Positions 12,801 through 25,187 of a stretch of 64,000 bases of DNA are shown in pieces. The notes under the pieces were generated by a model. That model did not search any database, was not told the origin of the DNA, and saw only the letters and a list, made by a program, of their open reading frames with translations. Position numbers and translations under genes: made by a program. The DNA is from Chaunax sp. Z400 (taxonomy: Eukaryota; Chordata; Actinopteri; Lophiiformes; Chaunacidae): NCBI GenBank assembly GCA_037577475.1, contig CM075201.1:8041501-8105500 (forward strand), read 5' to 3'. How positions within the stretch are numbered: the stretch's first letter is position 1; every line of letters starts with the position of its first letter.

Positions 12801-15800
12801 CCTTCTCTGTATGTCTGTCTATTCATCTGAATGTCCGTACATAACTGGATATGGTCTGTCCACATCTCCTCAAAAATCACAGGACAGAACTCAGAGAATA
12901 TTTCCACCTTTGGTAGGAGTCCTAAAGGTGTTCATCACATAATTGATTTCCTCAATTCGTTTATTTCTACATTTTTAGGCATATTGGATTGCATATAACT
13001 TAAGCAATTTTAATGTCAGTTTGCTCACATTCACCTATGATAGAGGTTGTGGTCTTTCCACATTAGCACAAATTGAGTTTTTCCAGTAGCAGGGGACATC
13101 AGTTTTCCTTGGAATGCAAATTTTCTAGTTTTTAACATGTTTTCCCTTCCCTTAATCAAAACTGGTCAGAAAAGCTATCATCTTGTAGAGGGTATAGATG
13201 GATAAAGCAGCATCGGAAAATTGCTGCTGTTGCCTCTCTGCAACACAAAAGGCAATTTTCATATTTCATCATGTCATAAATTTGAATTGTCCTGCTCCAA
13301 ATTCATCCCTGTACTGTTCTGAGCGTTGTGGGAACAGAGCTTTCCATCTGACTGCGTTAGTATGCTGACTTTCCTGGCGGATTTCTAGTCATGCAGCAAC
13401 TCTCTCTCTACAGTAAATGGTCAAATAAAGCTTTGTCTCTCCAGGGCCGTTATTTAGTCGCTGCGTGCGCTGCTGACATGATTCTAAAGATTGGATTTTG
13501 TGAGATTATGTTGATGTTTGTCCATACTTTTGAACGGTGTACCAACTGTCACTGCATTATTCAAATCTGTGTGTATTAACTTTTATCACTTTTATCTCTT
13601 TATCACTTGTGCTGATATATGCATTTTGCCTGGAATGCATCCAGACTACATTAGTACTCAGCAGCCTGAGCCAGATCATTTGGTTTCTGGTTTGAGGATA
13701 TGATTAAATGATAAAAGTGGCGCTGGAGCAACCATGGCCATAGGCAAGGCTATGCAGCCCACAAGATACTGAAAAATGTTGAGAATATGTCACTAAATTT
13801 GCAAATTTAAAAACTCTCCAAAACAGTTTTCTTCATTTCTGTTTTCTATTCTGACTGTGCAGGTGTAAGCTAATTAATGGCTAATGCTATCTCTGTCAAG
13901 TTAACCACGCCTCACACTGCAGATCACGGGGATCAAAGGCAGAATTAGAAAAGAGATAACATCTTGATCGAAAGGGGAGGAAAAACAACAAATGGATCAT
14001 GGAAGACATCCGTTTTACATGTCAATAAGATCAATGAGTGAAAGATAGTGAGCATGAAAGTGGTTCATAGGAATTAACTCCAGGAGATAATCGTTGGAGG
14101 AAAATAATTCCCTCTTTGATAATTAGAACTGAAGATCACATAAGGAGGACTTTTCACGTTCATATATGAAAATTAAAATGCAGTTGCAACCGCTATATTT
14201 GGTGTGACTATGTTTTTTTTTCCCCCACCTCTTTCCTGGTCCAATACAAAGGGAAAAGGATTTTCTATTGAAGTCAAGAAAGTGCATTTTATAATGGCTT
14301 GAATAGAGGCTCTAAGTGACAGGTTAGAATGTGGATGTCAAATAAAATATAAAAGCAAAACAATAACACATTGAAGGAGGAGAAAAAGCCCAAGTGCTTC
14401 CATATACATTTGGATAAAGGAAATTAACAAAATGAGTGAGACTGAATGTTTTCTTCCAAATTAATTATCCTCTATCTGCTAATATGCGACCACGAAGAGC
14501 TGCCACAGTGAGGGAAAAGCGCCATAGAGTGCAAATGTGAAAGCCTAAAGCAGCAAAAAAAAGCTTCAAAGGCAGTGACCAAGAAAGCGGCATTCAGACA
14601 AGATGAAGAGTGAGCGTCTCGGTGTGAGACAGGAATAGACAAGTGACTCTTCAAGTAAATGTCACACAGTAATCAGAGAAGGTTTGGATGATAAAAAGGT
14701 CTGTCTAATTATCATGACAATATTTCCCGTTCAAATGATTCACAAAAAGGTGATTTTTCTCAGCGCCATCTTCCCTTTCAACCTCAATGCTGTTTTCACT
14801 TAGTAAGCCAAGTAAAGTCTGTTTTTTGGGGGTTTTTTTCAGCTAATTTACATCAGAAAGAGATCTCTGTTGCCTGTTTTCATACACTACCACTCACAGC
14901 AGATCTAAGCAAAGCGGAGCCAATCGAGTAGTTCAACAAGAAATGTACACTTAACATTAGTATTAACCAAATCATTAGTCTGATTAATGCCCTGTCTTTT
15001 TCCTCCTTGACCTGTGAATAATTAATAATGGAGCTATGCTTTGTGGCAATAGATGTTCAAAAATACATATCAGCCTATTGAGTGTCCTGTCACAACCCCA
15101 CACCACACAGATTAAGTCCACTTTTCCTGGAGCTTTCCTAATGAAATTACGCAGAAAACCGAACGGTAAATGTAAGGTTTTCTACTTCAGGAGTGGCAAA
15201 ATCAGGGAGAACTAGGAGGAGAGTGGTCCTAAATGTAATAATGGAGGCAGGTTCTCACATGGCTATAGCATAAATGTACGATTACATTTACTAAACCTTT
15301 ACAAAATCAGTTCCCAAGTAAACCCAAGACAGCTAAAATGCTCACTCAGCTCACTCATTACCAGCATATTTTCAAACCTAATATAATTGCATTCACATCA
15401 CTCTGCCCCCCCCCCTTCATCAGCTGCTGCTTGGTTGGATGACACAATGGGTGAGAGCACTTGGCCACAATTGTCTTATTTTTTTAATTTTATTTTCTTT
15501 CCTGCTACTACTGTGTATTTAATTCTATTTGTATTTATTTGTACGCATGTACTTGTAAAGATATACATGCACATACTGTTACAGTACTTACTATATTTCG
15601 AATATGATTTAAAATAAAGATGTATATACATGTGTCTTGGAAGACATTTCATTTCATACATTTCAAATATAAGCATTTATATTTAAGAATATTATTGTTA
15701 AAAATCTGTTGTATGAGCACGGTATCTGTCAGTGGGTACGAGGAGCGTAGATTTTTGTTCATGTTTGTTTATTTGTTTATTCATCTACTGAACAAAATGA

Positions 15801-16822
15801 AGGGAAAAGTAATGTGTCATTCAATTGTACTGTATGATTCATTCAATTAAAAAAAATAATTCCTGCAGAAGCTGTATTTTAATCCTAGCCAGCATCTACA
15901 TCAACTGTGGAACAACCAACACTACAGATTCAAATGAACACCATTAATAAAATACCTGCAGTGGCCTAAAGAACAAATGCAAATTTCTAAACTTAGGCAT
16001 TGAAGTCTGACTAATGCTTTTCAAACTCACCATACACATGCTACCGTGTGTCCCTGAAGCCCTCGCTGCATGAATATGAGATTGAATCCAGCATATAGAA
16101 TTTTCATGTTTATTATCCAAGCTGACTGCTCTAATAAAAGATTTAGACAAAATGGTAAAGGCATCTTTTTTCCTTCTCAAGCAAAACTCAAGTAGCAGCG
16201 GGTTTATGGTCAATACATACTCTTTTGTAGGTTGTGTAATGCCTCAATTTAAATGGATAGGATGATTATCAGGAGACCTTGTGTTTAATTTGTGTTACCT
16301 TGTAGTCCCATTTATTGACTACAAAGAAATAAACGGGCGCTGTTTCAAATAAGTCAGTGGAGAATTAGTCTTGAAACTCCAAAGTGGACTTAAGATGGCT
16401 ATATGGTAATCAGAGACTTGTGTCTTATGTTTGTGATTAATAATTTCTTTGTGTTTTACCATTGACAGCTGCTGCAAATCAATATGATGTTGTTCAGAAT
16501 GCAATTTCCAGTCAGCAATTGGTGGGTGAGGCAAATATATTGTTGGAGGCATGCTCTCTTTGTAGGATTTCACAAAAACCTCTGTGCACCAACGAAGAAA
16601 CAATTCTATAACTTACAAAAGCAACATTATAGCATCTTTTAGAACTGCCTCCTCCCATGATGTTTTGAATCTATTTTATCTGAAGATGCCTTTCGTGTGA
16701 CACTGTCTGACAACACCTTAGTACTGTTTGACATTTCACACTGTATATCAACTTCTCAATGGTGCATAGCGTGATCTGTGAACAAGCGCCAAGGCTTTGT
16801 CTTCAAATCAAGGAACTCTTAG

Positions 16823-17010
16823 GAAAAAAATGGTGGATAAGGAGAGAACTGACAGGAAATGTAACATCACCCACTAAACCATCTACAGACTCTTTTCCTG
16901 ACGCGTCTCCCACCGACACGTCCACCCATCAGCCTCTGTCAGCAACAGGCTCGCCTGCTCAGGAAGTCGAGAATTCAGACCTTGCCAAAATCTTTGACTC
17001 AGACATGAGT
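16823..17010 (+). CDS. Candidate alternative exon of pcdh7 (cassette or terminal)
   Basis: Inside the large pcdh7 intron is a GC-richer, Ser/Thr/Pro-rich open stretch. It includes SPTKPSTDSFPDASPTD and SDLAKIFDSDMS and resembles a disordered tail. An acceptor AG at 16821-16822 follows a modest pyrimidine tract. Joining the exon at 3476 (phase 1) to 16823 opens this frame with a Gly codon; a second in-phase acceptor lies at 16854-16855. A GTAAGA donor starts at 17011. Ending at 17010 gives a frame that meets a stop soon after entering the exon at 21890. A weaker GT at 17009 would make a symmetric phase 1-1 cassette of 186 bases. Read-through ends at 17055, and AATAAA at 17139-17144 with a T/GT-rich follow-up would allow a terminal exon. 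I do not recognise the peptide, and chance is possible. Confidence 0.35.
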
Positions 17011-17138
17011 GTAAGACTTCAATGCCAACTCTCATCATTGCATCACCCTGTGTAAACAATTTGACAGAGAAGTGATTCAGTAGCATGGGATCATGGGAGT
17101 TGTTGTCTTCTTTGTTAAAAAAAAAACATCATTACAAT

Positions 17139-17144
17139 AATAAA
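17139..17144 (+). terminator. Possible intronic polyadenylation signal
   Basis: AATAAA lies about 85 bases after the stop that ends the candidate exon frame at 17055. A T-rich and GT-containing stretch follows at 17169-17205. If used, it would give a truncated pcdh7 tail lacking the GHSDxCWMP motif. Confidence 0.3.
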
Positions 17145-20100
17145 ATGAAGAAATGTCCATGAACAAGTTTTTATTTTTATTTTTTTTCTTGTGAGTCGTG
17201 AAAGTGTACGTCAAAACTCCACCATTGTTCTTTTGTATTCCATTACAATGAGCAAGGGAGATGTGCGTGTCAACACTGTGTTAGTGCACTTGTAGCAAGT
17301 TTTCCTCTCTTAAAATGCAACCCTCTGGAGAAAAACATTACTGTTTTTGGTAGCTTCTGCTTACGGCGAGAAACTGTTCTTAGCACCTGAATAACAAGAC
17401 ATGTCACAGCTAAAGAAATACAAAACCCTGTTTTTGTGTTTGTCTTCACTGGGTGTGACAATCACAGAATACATTCATACCCACTTATTATATAGCCAAC
17501 ACCAGGCTCTGTTTGCTCACATGTGAGAAATTAACTCTTTTTTTTTTGCCCTTCTGTGTTTTTAGAACTGTTTAGTCATTTGCCACATAAATTGTTTGCA
17601 GGCACCAACAAATGTACCATTAATATCACTCACACGCTCCCAAACGATATAGTGGCTGTTTTCCACCATGATTCCTCTCCGAGCTGTGGGACTCTCATAT
17701 TTGTTCACCATCGATCATAGCGGTGTGGCGCACACGCTGGAAATCAGCCGGTGGGGAGAGGCAGCATTTGCAATCAAACAGAGAGGAGCAGTGTGAAATC
17801 TCAGGAAGAGGCAGCTTCCCCCATGCCCGTGGGCAGGGGATCAGACAATGAGGAAGCCTGCCTCAGACGCTCAACACCTCCCACTGGCACACTGATGCAA
17901 GCACCATGCAAACCCACCCCTCACATGTATCTGTCAGCTGGGAGGTTAAGCTGTATGTGTGCCCCCACTCTGTAACTGCGCCGTGGAGCATATGTTATGC
18001 TACTGCGGTGGAGGTGTTTCTGGGAGCTTTGCTCAGGCTCACTGTGAGTCGTTCATGTGGTACTGTGGGTGGAACTTATCTTTTCCCTTCTTTTCATGAC
18101 ATTGCTTTACGCAAGCCGATGGGATTGACCCAATATAAAGACAGAACGTAACAGGTGCAATCTATCTCCGAGTCTAGTGGAAACGAATTCTGTGCAGAAA
18201 GCAAGAAACGTCATTGCTCCTCAAAACCAGATCACAAGCTCTAAATTCTATTCCAGCCACTGGCATAATAGTGCTGCGGTTTGCCCATCTGTTCTCAATT
18301 GTCCACCTTGGCTCTCCATCCATGACATACAAGACTATAAACTCTAAAGGGTTTGCTCCAGACAGCGGGCAGATTTATTTCAGGTGAAAGTAGAGGAGAA
18401 AACAGGGTTGAGTGGGTAGGAAACTCAAATCTTCCTGCCGTGCCTTTGGCTGCTACTTCACCCTGTTGACTCATTTGCTTCATCCTGTCCACCAAATACT
18501 CAAACAATGATCATTTCAGCCAAATGTGGAAGTGTGTCTTGATGTTCAGAGCAGACAGTATTCTGTCACGCTGCAAGTGGGTACTACAGCTACAGATGGC
18601 TAATAGCCACAGTGAAAGCCACACAAAAAAAAAGGACAATCATAAATATTGATTTTTGTTCTTTTTTTTCCTCGAGATTGATTTGAGTTTGACAGAAAGG
18701 TCAGTGATGATGCTGATAATACTCATAACACTCTGTCAAGCAACTACACGATAAGCTATTTATTATTATTACATGTTGAACATTTGTTTTGAGCTGACAT
18801 GTGACTGGAAATTATATGCTCTACAGAATGCTAATGACAGCATGTAGGAACAATTACTCAAGCATGACGGGCTGCAGTTGAATATAGACCTCTCATTTGT
18901 TAAATTGACTGTTAAGAACAGACAATATGTCAAAGTGACTTAAAATAAATGCATGTGCAATTTAGATGAAACACCAGCAGACAAGGTAATGACCTACTAA
19001 AATACCTGGTTTTAAAGCATCTATGTCCTCTTTCGATGACGTGTGATATGTGATTTGACAGTGTTCGAAAAATATAGCAGACTTTGGTAAGCTAGATGAT
19101 GCATTTAGTTGTCATTTCTGATTTTATGGTCGTTGATGAGGATGAGCACGGTTCAGAATTTGCTTTAATACCTGTCACTGGCGCATGGTATTATTTTACT
19201 TTACACGTTTTCTTTTAGTTGGCATTTCATTACATAAGTCCAAATTAGACTTTTTAAAAACACAGTCAACTTAAAGTTAATTACTGGCCTGACAGTTTGT
19301 GAGGTTGTGGCGATCAGTATTAACCTTTGTGTCTTTTATCCCTTCTTTTATGACCCTGATAAATGATATACAAAAATTGACCTATTCTGCTTCTTGTATG
19401 AGATCTCTGCGCATGTATTCATACCAAGTCCTCTCACATGCAGCAAGTAATGGCAATTTCTAATTCTCAAGGAGAGAAACATGCCTAAACATGCCAAGTG
19501 TTTTAGAAAACCTGGGTAGATCAACCTTTTTTTTCCCTTGTACTCTGATCTTTAGATGTGCAGCTGCTCCAAATTTTGCACAAAGACGCTTGGTGTGGCA
19601 TAAACCTCCTGGAAGTTGAGCAGAGGGTTAAATCAAGTGTGAAATCCCTCTGGAGTAGATGCCTACATGACTGTGCTCGTGCCTGGGTAGCATGCTCCTC
19701 ACACCTCTCCCAACTCTCTTGCCATGAACACTTTTTGTAGCAAGGGCCCATTTTACTGCAGCGATGCATGCAGGCAATGCTCTAAGCGGGGCTGAGAGAA
19801 TGAAACTCCAATCATTGTGCATGAGGCAGTGCACACACACACATCTTTTTTCAAACTTTGCACCAGTTTCAAACTCAGTTTCTTCTTTCTAAATCAGGCA
19901 TAAAAGTGTAGTTCGTTCATTTGAAAAGAATCATTGACATGCAAACATGGACTAGTAAACAGGGAGAAGAATATGTCATTTCGGTACAATGACACAATTA
20001 AGCATGAAAAGGACAGATCATTGCCAAATTGTAAAGTAAATGTGTTAAAAAGCATAAACAGCTATTTAGCATTATTGGAACAATGAGATTAACAGCAACA

Positions 20101-21341
20101 ATAGATCAAGCTATTGATTGTTTACTAAACAATGGCACAATAGTTTGTAGATTACCCATGAGAAATTCATTTTTTAAACATAAATATGGAAACAGAGAAC
20201 AAAACCCTTCCAAATGTTTAGTCATCCTTGCCATCACACGAGCTGTCTCATTTCGGTTTTTGATTGATTGAAACCTTGGTGGGCCAGATGCAGTATTTCC
20301 GGCCTCAGCGGTCTGACATTTTGTGGGATAATTATCTTGCCACTGGTAATGAATACGATACTGATGGTATGTCTCATAGGCTTACTGTCAAGCTAGCACT
20401 TTTTCTATTAGCTGTGAACCCTGGCTATGAGCCTCTAATTCCTGCAGCCACGTCTTTCTATCCTTGTGTGTTGCTCCGAGCTCTCCCCTTCCTCAATGAA
20501 TACATTTGCTCTCTTTCGCACACTGTCCTGTAGCCACAAAACAAGACAAGAGTATCAGTGATGGACTCGTTCTTTAATGGCATGGACAGCTTTGAGGCAT
20601 TACAGTAATGCATTTATCACGGCAATCAAAAGTTTACACGTGGGTGTCAGCGCAGTCTCGCAGATCTTAGTTCCCTGCTCTCGTCCTAACAGACATTGAT
20701 TTGGCTGTCCTAGTCAGAGTCTGAAAGGATAACAAAGATAAATTGAGTGGTATTTCCATTAAATCTGGCCTGTATGTTTATCTTGTCAACAGGTGGGCTG
20801 CAGATGCACATTCTGCATCGCCTCTTGATGGCAGTTTTACTTGCAGAAACCCAGCGTGCTCTTGAGCGATCGCTGAAGCAAACTTATTTTGGAGCACTTG
20901 CGGTTTATACGTTAAAATGAGGTCACTGGGTCATGGACCCATTTATTTAATTGGGGACAGTTGAAAAGGAAATGGAAGATAATCAAGGGCAGAGAACTCA
21001 TTTTAGCACTGCCAATCAATAGCTTTTTCAACAATGGTTTTGCTCAAAGGGACACAGCCATTCTCTTGGTAACCAAACACTGCATGTCTACAGGATGTCT
21101 GTCTGTAGGCATTTGTTCATTTTTACAGTATTTTGTTTATTTATTTTATGTTGAAATATGTTTGGCCGAAAATCACAGCCTATATATCACAGATAATAAG
21201 AATCAATACAATACTGTTGAATGCTTAGTGATACATTAAAAGCATACCAGACAAACTGCTGTTGGATACTTCTAAATGACACAGACACAGCAAGTCATCT
21301 CCTGAGTGTATCACATCAAGGATTACACACACAGCAGTGCC

Positions 21342-21412
21342 CGTTGCACAGTGCATAGCAACAGCTACATAGCAACTGCTGCAGACTGCTTAGCAACAGC
21401 TGCAAAGACGTC
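21342..21412. repeat. Clustered GCAAC/GTTGC repeats (RFX half-site-like)
   Basis: GTTGC appears once and TAGCAAC three times (ATAGCAAC, ATAGCAAC, TTAGCAAC) within 70 bases, alternating with AGCTGC/ACTGCTGC. GCAAC and GTTGC are half-sites of RFX-factor X-boxes. It could be an imperfect tandem repeat or a binding cluster about 480 bases before the last exon. Confidence 0.35.
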
Positions 21413-21889
21413 AAGCGGGTGGGGGTGGATTTCATGGGGTGTTTAAGATGACAACGTTTCTGTTCAAAAATGCCCTTTAGACTTTCCTTTGAATGTTTGA
21501 AGCTTTTAATCTACAGATCTTAACTGTCAATGTTGATTACAATGGTAGCATGTAAGTCAATTTTAAAGGATCACAAAAATCATACTTTTCGGCCGTTGTC
21601 GTTATTCTTAAATCGTTCTGAGATAAATTTTTTTTATGCATCATAAGAGTTTTTTTGTCCCTGATCTTGTATCGCATTTTATACCGATATTGTGCTCACT
21701 CATTTGTAGTGCGCAACAGTTGCATGTGTATAATTGTAATATATTAAATGTTGTAAAAGTGTTTATCTACCCTCTTGGCCAAATCACCCGAGAAAAAACA
21801 ATTTTAATCCAAAGGTTTTTACCTGATTAAATGATTGATTCAGACTGTGAAGCTATCTGATGGTGCTTTTTACTCACTCCCACCCACAG

Positions 21890-22263
21890 ATATCCGCTCC
21901 CTCCCTGACGTGGCGATGACCGGAAACTGCACAACTGAGTGCAGCGAACTGGGACATTCAGACGCCTGCTGGATGCCCGGGCATCCCTCCCCCGTGCGCA
22001 AGACCAGGAACCCTCCAAAACTCTCCACCTTCGTGCCTTACCAGGAGAGAGGGAGCCTGGGACGCCTGGCAAACGGGAGCGCCAGGCTGGGCGGCGAGGA
22101 GCACCGATCGCGCCTCCCGCCCTCCCGCAGTGCCTATTCCAACAGTGGTCACGACGCCAGTCAGGACTGTCCCCTTGAGGAGATGCCCCTGAGCGTAGCC
22201 TCTGAGTTCGCACCCACCTCCTCCCCTTCTGCCCACACTCCAAAAAGAGAAATTTACCTGTGA
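21890..22263 (+). CDS. pcdh7: Protocadherin-7 last coding exon (C-terminus)
   Basis: The last coding exon follows a pyrimidine-rich acceptor ending CCCACAG at 21889. The first two bases complete the split codon left by the exon ending at 3476 (G+AT = Asp), giving HPEN-D-IRSLPDVAMTG, so the phase-1 junction is exact. It adds 123 residues and ends with TGA at 22261-22263. Residues C-T-x-E-C...G-H-S-D-x-C-W-M-P (21928-21978) form the cysteine-rich cytoplasmic motif shared by delta protocadherins. KLSTFVPYQERG, a Ser/Pro-rich spacer and the C-terminal KREIYL follow. The final Ile-Tyr-Leu fits a class II PDZ ligand, which is inference. GC content is far above the surroundings, as expected for coding sequence. 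The two exons together give a 197-residue distal tail, matching the long (c-type) PCDH7 isoform. A 167-codon ORF on the opposite strand here is a shadow. Confidence 0.95.
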
Positions 22264-22754
22264 AGCATATCATCATCCAATTGGTGCACAAAAGATAAAC
22301 CCAGTTCAGAAGGAGAAACAGGCTGTCCACATGCTAAAGCCAATGCCCGTTTTGTAGTTAATAATAGGCTGTGATTCATTCAATCACTGGCATGTGATTT
22401 TGAAACACTTGTTTTTTGTCATCTCCTCCTTAAATTATTAATTTATTAGTGTATTTATTAAGTATTTCACAAGGTTAATGGTGCACTCACTCATTTTATC
22501 ATACAAAATCTTGAAGCATACAATTCAAACGGATCAAAAGGAAATACCGATGGAAATTGCTACTTTAGCAGTAACTAATTATCGTTGTAGTTAGCCAAGT
22601 CACATTCTGTGAAGTGATCTCTTGAAATTGAAAGTTGTGATCAGTGCTCTTGTGCCATTATTTGATATATTTAAATAGACAGCCAGTCACGCCCTATCAG
22701 AAGGCATAAAACTTTTGACTATCAAATGAAACGGTCTATCTTAATGTACAGTGC

Positions 22755-22762
22755 TGTAAATA
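22755..22762 (+). promoter_or_regulatory. Pumilio-type 3' UTR motif TGTAAATA
   Basis: It is an exact match to TGTANATA on the sense strand, about 490 bases after the stop codon. PUM proteins bind the RNA form and repress translation or destabilise mRNA. Function here is inferred. Confidence 0.35.
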
Positions 22763-23789
22763 CATATGAATGGCGTGTTCTACATATATTTTTGTCTGGC
22801 ATACGCTGAAGAAAATGCCTCAGAATTTTAGCATATTTAAGCTTTTCTTTGCTGCTGCTGTTTTAGACTTGATTGAAACCATCTCCAGAAGTGGAGCTCG
22901 ATATCGTGGTATAGGCATTTATCCGCTCCATACAATCACACACACACCTTTGACCCCTAATCATGGCAGAATGGCCTTTACCTCTCTGCTCCCTCTTGAG
23001 CTCTGCCACTGGTGGAGAAAGCTGGGTGGCAACATTTAAAATGACATTATGTTCCACTGACTCTCAGCACTGTGACCTATCGTTCATCATGAAAACGGTT
23101 GACTTGGCCACAGTACCCCAGAGTCACAATGCCCAAATGCAGAATATACACACTAGTCACATTCTGATTGGCTGTTCATATAAAACCTCGTGACTCACCC
23201 TGAAATGGAATCATACCAGCGTATCCATTTTAAAAAGCTCTACTCTGTCGTGACAATCAGACGGGCTCCACGTGTAGCTTATAATCCTTTCCCCTAAAGC
23301 TCATAGCCCTTTCGCCTCATGTTCCATAACAACTTCTGTCAAGTTGTTTACATAGAAGGGCACTTGAGTGTGGAGAGCCACTGCGGAGGTTTAGTACTTA
23401 TGGAAATTAACGTCTGATGTAAACTACATGAGAGCTCTACTTAGAGACTACTTTGTGTTTTAACGATCTCACGAGATATTCTTCTACACTACGCACTGAA
23501 ATGAATTAACAGCCAATGTGGAACTGCAAGTCAATATCTCGGTTTTAGAAATATCTTGGTATTGTCAATAGCGTGAGGGATTTCTAAATTAATATTGGAT
23601 TTTATGTCGATACCTCTCTACAAATGCAGACATTTATTGAGCCTAAACAGGTTTAGATAGCAGGTTGTCGGACTGCTCGCTGTAGCTCCTGTTTATTATG
23701 ATTTTCTTTGTATTGAGGACAACACGCTTCATAAATGATTAGGCATTTTCCCTCCTCTGGCAAACGAACAGAGAAGAAAAAATAGGGCA

Positions 23790-24400
23790 TGCCCGTGGGC
23801 TTCAGCTATCTTTACAAAGATTTTCCAAGTTAATCTGCAGGACGTGTCTGAAGGTCATTAATTGCATGTTAATGATGACAACACTAGCCTGCCTTGCAAC
23901 ATTGTAAAGCTAGCTGGTGTCTTTGATTTAAACGTTTATTTGATTAGATTTGTAGATACCTTTCACCTCTGCAGCAGATTTCCATCGTGAGATTGTGTCT
24001 CTGAGTAAGGGTGGAAGGGCCTAGAATGGACAGTTCCTAATTAGGGTGAGTAATGAGTCCTGAGCCAGGGCATGTGTGAGCACACCCCCAGGACATGGCA
24101 CCCACCAGATAATGCAAATCCACCCGCAGAGCTACAATCAGTTAAAAGGGGTATTTTTATCAGCACTGGCCTCATGACGCTGCCATTGAAAACTGTGTTT
24201 AGAATAATTAAACTGGAAACATATGGAAATTACTGGACATGGCCATGATTAAATAAGGTGGGCGATCAGCCTGCCTTGAGGGTGAGCAAGCACATTATGC
24301 CATTTTCAAAGCCATTTAGTGACTGAAATGAAATTTCAACAACAGCCATGATACACTGTGATTAAACCCCAACCGCTCCCCCCAGCACCCCTCTCAGAGC
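23790..24400. promoter_or_regulatory. Candidate conserved regulatory block in the 3' UTR tract
   Basis: The segment is dense in developmental-factor motifs: an exact octamer ATGCAAAT (24112-24119, POU/Oct type), ATTAATTG/TAATGA homeobox cores near 23858-23875, and CTTTGAT (TCF-like) near 23921. It also has moderate GC and no simple repeats, unlike its surroundings. That texture is typical of conserved non-coding elements around developmental genes, but conservation cannot be tested here. Confidence 0.25.
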
Positions 24401-24901
24401 AGCTGATAGCCGCCTCGCGAACTCAAAAGTTGTGGGTAAGATCACTGACCTGGAATTAATGACATATAAGAAAAAAACAGCAATGAGTGATAAAACCAGT
24501 ATCACATAGCCTCAATCGCAACTTTATCTATTTTAGTGGTTGCACTCGATTCAAATTCACAGCTGCTTTGCATCCCGAGTCATCTCTGGCGTTGAGTCTT
24601 AGCGGATTCCACCCTGAGTACGCGTATCACTTCAGTGACTCTGAAATGTATAGATCACCAGTAAATGAAATAAACAGGATAACTCTGAATGGAGCGACAG
24701 GAGTTTGATTTAAGTCCTCTGCAATATAAGAACAAGCCGGGGCCTATTTCACCCTTCTCTTAATGAGTGGAACTCCTGCCGATAATCACCTCCCGCTACT
24801 CCCCCCCCCCCACCTGGAACAGTGAACAATATATCACCAGGTTTGACCTTTCTTTTGAACTCATGCTGAATGAACTGTGTTTACTTCTCTCTCAAACACA
24901 G

Positions 24902-24976
24902 GACAGTTCTCCTTTATCAAAGGGGACATCATGAAGCACCTAAATACACTCAAAAGTATGTTGAATAATGTTTAAT
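24902..24976 (+). CDS. Candidate alternative last coding exon or 3' UTR splice acceptor
   Basis: The tract ending TTACTTCTCTCTCAAACACAG at 24901 is a well-formed splice acceptor on the pcdh7 strand. If joined to the phase-1 donor at 3476, the frame opens with Gly and continues QFSFIKGDIMKHLNTLKSML to a TAA at 24974-24976, about 24 residues. Known mammalian PCDH7 has isoforms with different short tails, so an alternative terminal exon is plausible, but I cannot match this peptide. Alternatively, a GTAAGA donor-like site at 24436 could pair with it as an intron within the 3' UTR. The site may also be unused. Confidence 0.25.
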
Positions 24977-25153
24977 TTGTGCTTAACATTGATTTAATGT
25001 TGAATTCACTTGAGTATATTTTGCCTCTCTGTAGTGTGTATCGTATGGTGATCATTTCTGTGGACAGATGGACAAATTGCTGTACTAAAATTGACAAGGG
25101 ATTTTTTTTTTCTTACTGATCAAAACTTGTAACAAACTGGTTGTGTGAAAAAA

Positions 25154-25159
25154 AATAAA
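25154..25159 (+). terminator. Proximal polyadenylation signal AATAAA
   Basis: The canonical hexamer is followed within about 25 bases by GTTGGTGGTGTAGTG, a GT-rich downstream element. Use of this site would shorten the pcdh7 3' UTR by about 660 bases and remove the Pumilio-like motifs at 25180 and 25496. Confidence 0.5.
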
Positions 25160-25179
25160 GAAACCTGTTGGTGGTGTAG

Positions 25180-25187
25180 TGTACATA
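25180..25187 (+). promoter_or_regulatory. Pumilio-type 3' UTR motif TGTACATA
   Basis: An exact TGTANATA match sits just after the proximal poly(A) signal, so it would be present only in the longer UTR form. Confidence 0.35.

Larger units (their letters stand above)
7457..16822 (+). other. pcdh7: pcdh7 intron, central part
   Basis: About 9.4 kb of AT-rich non-coding DNA. It holds a (CA)n run at 7870-7892, a 14-bp tandem duplication at 9785-9812, a short GT run near 9923-9934 and a C-run at 15406-15414. ORFs up to about 100 codons occur on both strands, for example 8319-8624 and 11357-11662, but none resembles a known protein. Confidence 0.65.
17011..21889 (+). other. pcdh7: pcdh7 intron, distal part
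   Basis: Non-coding sequence up to the last coding exon. It holds a GC-richer tract around 17740-18010 that is open for 74 codons without family resemblance, and a short ACACAC run near 19831-19842. A block at 21342-21412 repeats TAGCAAC-type heptamers three times. No transposon was recognised. Confidence 0.6.

Noticed and set aside
17751..17975. GC-richer 74-codon ORF as another pcdh7 exon
   Set aside because: No good acceptor/donor pair in a compatible phase and no resemblance to delta protocadherin tails.
21827..22330. 167-codon minus-strand ORF overlapping the last pcdh7 exon
   Set aside because: It is the opposite-strand shadow of a GC-rich coding exon whose + frame is clearly recognised.
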